Below, in pieces: positions 60,107-64,000 of a stretch of DNA of 64,000 bases. The stretch is from NCBI GenBank assembly GCA_963662035.1, contig CAVLDO010000005.1, forward strand, positions 1 to 64,000. The letters run 5' to 3'. The translations under genes were made by a program, and so were the position numbers. A model generated the notes under the pieces. That model did no database searches. It saw only the letters and a program-made list of their open reading frames with translations, and was not told the origin of the DNA. Position 1 is the first letter of the stretch; every line of letters begins with the position of its first letter. The DNA comes from Equibacterium sp963662035 (GTDB lineage: Bacteria; Bacteroidota; Bacteroidia; Bacteroidales; UBA932).

Positions 60107-61633
60107 TTATTTGAGGGTGATGAGAGATTCGCCGGTCATATCGGCGGGCTTCTCGATGCCCATCAGGGTCAGCATAGTGGGGGCGATGTCGGCCAGACGG
60201 CCGTCGCGCACGCTCTTGACGTCATCGTCGACCACCACGAACTGCACTTTGTTGAGCGAGTGGGCGGTGTTGGGGGTGCCGTCGTCGTTTATCGCGTGGT
60301 CGGCATTGCCGTGGTCGGCGGTGATGAGCACGCTGTAGCCGTGTTCGCGGGCAACCTCCACCACGCTCCCGGTGAGGCGGTCGATGGTCTCCACAGCCTT
60401 GCAGATGGCATCGTAAACGCCGGTGTGGCCCACCATATCACCGTTGGCGAAGTTGAGTATCACCATATCGTGCTTCTCGGTCTTGAGATCCTCCATCAGC
60501 TTTTCGGCCACCTCGGGGGCGCTCATCTCGGGCTGAAGGTCGTAAGTGGCCACCTTGGGAGAGTTGACCAGTATGCGGTCTTCGTTCTCGAACGGTGCTT
60601 CGCGTCCGCCGTTGAAGAAGAATGTCACGTGGGCGTATTTCTCTGTCTCGGCAATGCGCAGCTGGGTGCGGCCCGCCTTTGATACGACCTCGCCCAGGGT
60701 GTTGTGCACGTTCTCCTTGTCAAAGAGGATGTGCAGCCCGGTGAATTTGTCGTCGTAGGGGGTCAGGCAGCAGTAGTAGAGTGGAATGGTGTGCATTCCG
60801 AAGTCGGGCATATCCTGCTGGGTCAGCACATTGGTGATTTCGCGGGCGCGGTCGTTGCGGAAGTTGAAGAAGATTACTGCGTCGCCCTCCTTGATGGTGG
60901 CCACGGGCTTGCCGTCGGCGCCCACCACGCACACGGGTTTGATGAACTCGTCGGTGACGCCTTCGTCATAAGACTCCTGTATGGCCTGAGCGGCGCTGGT
61001 GGCCTTTTTGCCGATGCCGTTAACTATGAGGTCGTAGCCCTCCTTGACCCTCTCCCAGCGTTTGTCGCGGTCCATTGTGTAGTAGCGGCCTATCACGGAG
61101 GCCACCTTGCCGCAGCTCTCCGCCATCTTGGACTCAAGCTCCTCTATAAAGCCCTTGCCGCTGTGGGGGTCGCAGTCGCGGCCGTCCATCAGGCAGTGGA
61201 CATATACATCCTTGATCTTCTCCTGCTTTGCCACGGAGAGAAATTCGTAGAGATGGTTGAGCGAGGAGTGCACGCCGCCGTGGCTGGCAAGTCCCATAAA
61301 GTGCAGCGCCTTGCCGCTCTTCTTTACATAATCGTAGGCTGCGGCAATCTCCTTGTTCTGCAGCAGACGGTGCTCGCGGCAGGCCATATTTATCTTCACG
61401 AGGTCCTGATACACGATGCGGCCGCCGCCGATGTTGAGGTGGCCGACCTCGCTGTTGCCCATCTGTCCGTCGGGCAGCCCCACATCCTCGCCGCAGGCGG
61501 CCAGGTGAGAGAAGGGATATTTGGCCCGGAGGGCGTCGATGTGCGGCTGACCTTGGGTATAAATGGTGTTGCTGCGGTCCTTTTTACCCTCGCCCCAGCC
61601 GTCAAGAATCATAAGTAAAACCTTCTTGTCCAT
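60107..61633 (-). CDS. gpmI: 2,3-bisphosphoglycerate-independent phosphoglycerate mutase
   Basis: 508-aa Mn-dependent glycolytic enzyme interconverting 3- and 2-phosphoglycerate. The N-terminal LMILDGWG metal motif, the phosphorylated Ser61 in DGQMGNSEVGHLNIGGGR, and VLITADHGNADHAI near the C-terminus are intact. Divergent from rnr, followed by dnaE. Confidence 0.97.
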   Translation of the reverse strand: MDKKVLLMILDGWGEGKKDRSNTIYTQGQPHIDALRAKYPFSHLAACGEDVGLPDGQMGNSEVGHLNIGGGRIVYQDLVKINMACREHRLLQNKEIAAAYDYVKKSGKALHFMGLASHGGVHSSLNHLYEFLSVAKQEKIKDVYVHCLMDGRDCDPHSGKGFIEELESKMAESCGKVASVIGRYYTMDRDKRWERVKEGYDLIVNGIGKKATSAAQAIQESYDEGVTDEFIKPVCVVGADGKPVATIKEGDAVIFFNFRNDRAREITNVLTQQDMPDFGMHTIPLYYCCLTPYDDKFTGLHILFDKENVHNTLGEVVSKAGRTQLRIAETEKYAHVTFFFNGGREAPFENEDRILVNSPKVATYDLQPEMSAPEVAEKLMEDLKTEKHDMVILNFANGDMVGHTGVYDAICKAVETIDRLTGSVVEVAREHGYSVLITADHGNADHAINDDGTPNTAHSLNKVQFVVVDDDVKSVRDGRLADIAPTMLTLMGIEKPADMTGESLITLK

Positions 61634-61652
61634 AATATATCGTTTAATTTGT

Positions 61653-61660
61653 TAAATTTG
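61653..61660 (+). promoter_or_regulatory. -7 element of the rnr promoter
   Basis: TAAATTTG, exact match to TAnnTTTG, with a leader of about 50 nt. It overlaps an upstream in-frame ATG (61649), which supports the start at 61715. Confidence 0.5.
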
Positions 61661-61697
61661 CGGAATTCAATTCGCAGAGGTGCTGTTTTCAATCAGG

Positions 61698-61727
61698 CAA
61701 AGTTACTTCAAAATATGACTAAACAAA
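61698..61727 (-). promoter_or_regulatory. Possible promoter of gpmI-dnaE
   Basis: Minus-strand TTTG (61727-61724), 18 nt, TAACTTTG (61705-61698). Spacing is one short of the usual 19. It overlaps the first codons of rnr on the other strand. Confidence 0.4.
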
Positions 61728-63772
61728 ACAATACGGCTAAAGCATCGGGCAAGAAAAACTCCCGTAAAGGCAACGCTCCGCGCAGGAGCACAAAAGAGCG
61801 CCGCAGCAAGAGCACGGTGGAAATGCAGGGGGTTGTGAGCCTGACCCGCGACGGACTCGGATTTGTGGAGGTTGAGGGACAGGATGAGGATATTATGGTG
61901 CGGCCCCACCGCCTGCGAGGGGCTCTCGGCGGCGACACCGTGGCGGTTGCCGTGAACAGCCACCGCACGGGAGCGCGGCGCGAAGGGGAGGTTGTCCGCA
62001 TAGTGGAGCGCTCCGCAAAGCCGCACATCGGCGTGCTGGCGGTGCGCGGACGTCAGGTCTGGGCCATCGTGGAGAGCGCCAGAATGCCTTATGACATCCG
62101 CATTCCGCTTCAGGAGGGGGAGGAACTCCCCACCATCGGCGGCATCAAGGCCAAAAACGGCACAAAGGTGGCCGTGCTGGTCACCGACTGGCCCCGCAAG
62201 AGCCCGGAGCCGCTGGGCAAGATAGTGGATGTTTTGGGCACCCCGGGAGAGAACAACACCGAGATGCACGCCATCCTGGCCGAATATTGCCTCCCTTACC
62301 GCTTTGAAGAGGAGGTGGAGAAGGCGGCGGCCAAGATTCCGACAAAAATCACCAAGGCGGAGATAGCCCGCCGCAAGGACTACCGCAAGGTGTTCACCTT
62401 TACCATAGACCCCGCCGATGCCAAGGACTTCGACGACGCCCTGTCGTTCATCAGGCTCGACGGCGGCCGCTACGAGGTGGGCGTGCACATCGCCGATGTC
62501 TCCCACTATGTGAGGCCGGGCGATGTTGTGGACAAGGAGGCCTACAGCCGCGCCACATCGGTGTATCTGGTAGACCGCACCATCCCGATGCTGCCGGAGG
62601 TGCTCTCCAACAACCTCTGCTCGCTGCGCCCGGGAGAGGAGAAGCTCTGCTACTCGGCGGTGTTCACAATGGACGAGAAGGCCAATGTGCTGGACACCTG
62701 GATAGGCCGCACCGTGATAAAATCCGACTACCGCTTCAACTACGACCAGGCACAGCAGATAATCGAGGGTGGAGACAGCCCCGTCAAGGATGAGATGCTG
62801 ACCCTCTGGTCGCTGGCAGAGAAGCTGCGCAAGAAGCGCTTCGCCAAAGGGGCCATAAACTTTGACCGTCCCGAAATGAAGGTCGAGGTGGATGCCGAGG
62901 GGCGCCCGGTGAATGTATATCAGAAGATAGGCCGCGAGTGCAACTTTCTGGTGGAGGAATTTATGCTGCTGGCCAACCGCGGCGTGGCGGAATTCGTATC
63001 CAAGAAGTGTGGCTACAAGAAGCCCACCTTCGTATATCGTATCCACGAGGCCCCCAACGCCGACAAACTGGGCAGCCTGCGCATATTTGCGGGCAACCTT
63101 GGCTATAATATGGGGCCCACCGAGAATATAAAGCAGACCTCCAAGAGTCTCAACACCCTGCTGGGCGAAGTCAAGGGCAAGGCGGGCGAGGCGGCGATAG
63201 AGATGCTGGCGCTGCGCTCGATGGCCCGCGCCCGCTACTCCACCGACAATGTGGGGCACTACGGCCTGGCATTCCCCTATTACACCCATTTCACCAGTCC
63301 CATCCGACGCTACCCCGATATGATGGTGCACCGTCTGCTCACAGAGTATCTGGAGGCCTACAACGCCGGCACCAAACTCTCCAAACTGCCCGACAAGGCG
63401 ACCTACGAGACCTGGTGCACCTACTCTTCCGACCGCGAGCGCATAGCTTCCGACGCCGAGCGCGCCAGCATCAAATACAAGCTCACCGAATATATGCAGC
63501 CCCGCATAGGACAGGAGTTTGAGGGGACAATAAGCGGCCTCACCGAGTGGGGGATGTATGTAGAGATAGAACCCACCAAAATCGAGGGTATGGTGTCGCT
63601 CAAGGCCATCAAGGAGGACTATTTCGCCTTTGACGAGGAGAAATACCGCGTCACCGGCAAGAATTCGGGGCGGGTGTTCACGCTCGGCGACAAGGTGCGC
63701 ATCCGCGTGATTCGCGCATCTCTGGAGCAGAAGCAGATAGACTACGAGCTGATTCTGGGGGACATCTCCTAA
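61715..63772 (+). CDS. rnr: Ribonuclease R
   Basis: 685-aa 3'-5' exoribonuclease. A basic N-terminal tail is followed by cold-shock domains (about 45-210), the RNB catalytic domain with DPADAKDFDDALSF (about 235-248, the metal-binding Asp cluster) and a C-terminal S1 domain (about 600-680, GQEFEGTISGLTEWGMYVEI). I chose the ATG at 61715; the in-frame ATG at 61649 lies before the promoter box. The stop overlaps that of recO by 4 nt. Confidence 0.93.
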   Translation: MTKQNNTAKASGKKNSRKGNAPRRSTKERRSKSTVEMQGVVSLTRDGLGFVEVEGQDEDIMVRPHRLRGALGGDTVAVAVNSHRTGARREGEVVRIVERSAKPHIGVLAVRGRQVWAIVESARMPYDIRIPLQEGEELPTIGGIKAKNGTKVAVLVTDWPRKSPEPLGKIVDVLGTPGENNTEMHAILAEYCLPYRFEEEVEKAAAKIPTKITKAEIARRKDYRKVFTFTIDPADAKDFDDALSFIRLDGGRYEVGVHIADVSHYVRPGDVVDKEAYSRATSVYLVDRTIPMLPEVLSNNLCSLRPGEEKLCYSAVFTMDEKANVLDTWIGRTVIKSDYRFNYDQAQQIIEGGDSPVKDEMLTLWSLAEKLRKKRFAKGAINFDRPEMKVEVDAEGRPVNVYQKIGRECNFLVEEFMLLANRGVAEFVSKKCGYKKPTFVYRIHEAPNADKLGSLRIFAGNLGYNMGPTENIKQTSKSLNTLLGEVKGKAGEAAIEMLALRSMARARYSTDNVGHYGLAFPYYTHFTSPIRRYPDMMVHRLLTEYLEAYNAGTKLSKLPDKATYETWCTYSSDRERIASDAERASIKYKLTEYMQPRIGQEFEGTISGLTEWGMYVEIEPTKIEGMVSLKAIKEDYFAFDEEKYRVTGKNSGRVFTLGDKVRIRVIRASLEQKQIDYELILGDIS

Positions 63773-64000
63773 CGGAACAGTTCGTGCAGCACTTTGAGGG
63801 ACCGGATGTTGAGTCCCAGCGAAAGATGGTAGGATAGATATTCTACCATCTTTTGTGCAAATGCACCCCTGCGATCGCCGGAGAGGGGCAGCGAGAGCGC
63901 CTCCTGCCTGGGCAGCGAAAGCAGATTGTGCAGCAGCAGCGAATCCTCCCGCGAGAAGGTCGCCGCCAGGGTGCCGGCGGCGGTGAATTCCGCCATCGCG
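63769..64000 (-). CDS. recO: DNA repair protein RecO, C-terminal part (cut by window edge)
   Basis: About 76 codons of a minus-strand gene whose start lies beyond the right edge. The end QKMVEYLSYHLS...IRSLKVLHELF resembles the C-terminus of Bacteroidetes RecO, a recombination mediator that loads RecA. Only this tail is visible, so the assignment is moderate. It converges with rnr, sharing the CTAA stop region. Confidence 0.6.
   Translation of the reverse strand, partial: AMAEFTAAGTLAATFSREDSLLLHNLLSLPRQEALSLPLSGDRRGAFAQKMVEYLSYHLSLGLNIRSLKVLHELFR

Noticed and set aside
61649..61714. Upstream ATG giving RNase R 22 extra residues
   Set aside because: The codons overlap the TAAATTTG promoter box at 61653-61660, so the ATG would not be transcribed in a usable form.

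Overview
The window looks like a chromosomal segment of a GC-rich Bacteroidales bacterium, possibly near Rikenellaceae or another high-GC gut lineage; the family is inference. The evidence is two consecutive SusC/SusD pairs, an S46 dipeptidyl-peptidase, a Bacteroidetes-type LptE, a PspC/PadR cluster, lipoprotein signals with acidic residues after the Cys, and many promoters of the Bacteroidetes form TTG-N19-21-TAnnTTTG instead of -35/-10 boxes. Genes are packed tightly; several convergent pairs share their stop codons.

Layout. 1-2350: a mobile-element island with a RAYT-like HUH/Y1 transposase (296-1216), followed directly by a head-to-tail array of ten 51-bp hairpin units plus a half unit (1235-1752), with one solitary hairpin copy upstream (174-203) and a 29-bp imperfect direct repeat at both outer ends. 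2434-4785: a surface lipoprotein with collagen-like repeats. 4868-9615: thyA, folA, an NSS-family sodium symporter and a DPP7-like peptidase in close series. 9674-13171: an EF-G paralogue lacking the catalytic His, LolD and TrmN6. 13168-16706 (-): transketolase, ECF sigma factor, putative anti-sigma protein and Spy-like protein. 16819-18603: lepA. 18600-20563 (-): PspC, PadR, PspC. 20692-30704 (-): two SusCD pairs with no enzyme genes. 30811-32828 (-): metX-asd. 32949-34586 (-): an OmpA/TPR-like lipoprotein. 34686-36913: sigma-54 activator, lptE, secG. 37121-41047 (-): a fragment of the S10 operon, rplC to rpsC only, with its own promoter and terminator. 41209-45117: Tat-type phosphoesterase and convergent malQ. 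45207-49818: leuC-leuD-leuA2-leuB. 49864-53463: C-terminal processing peptidase and an AroD-AroA-like fusion whose catalytic residues are largely replaced in both halves. 53540-53623: tRNA-Leu(CAA). 53628-64000: rsgA, sulP, dnaE, gpmI, rnr and the 3' end of recO.

Most genes are housekeeping: folate/thymidylate, leucine and methionine/aspartate-family biosynthesis, translation factors, replication, glycolysis and the pentose phosphate pathway. The parts I consider least explained are the RAYT plus 51-bp array, the degenerate AroD-AroA fusion coupled to a Ctp protease, the excised S10 operon fragment, and the GTPase-altered EF-G. All family assignments were made by eye from sequence motifs; no searches were run.
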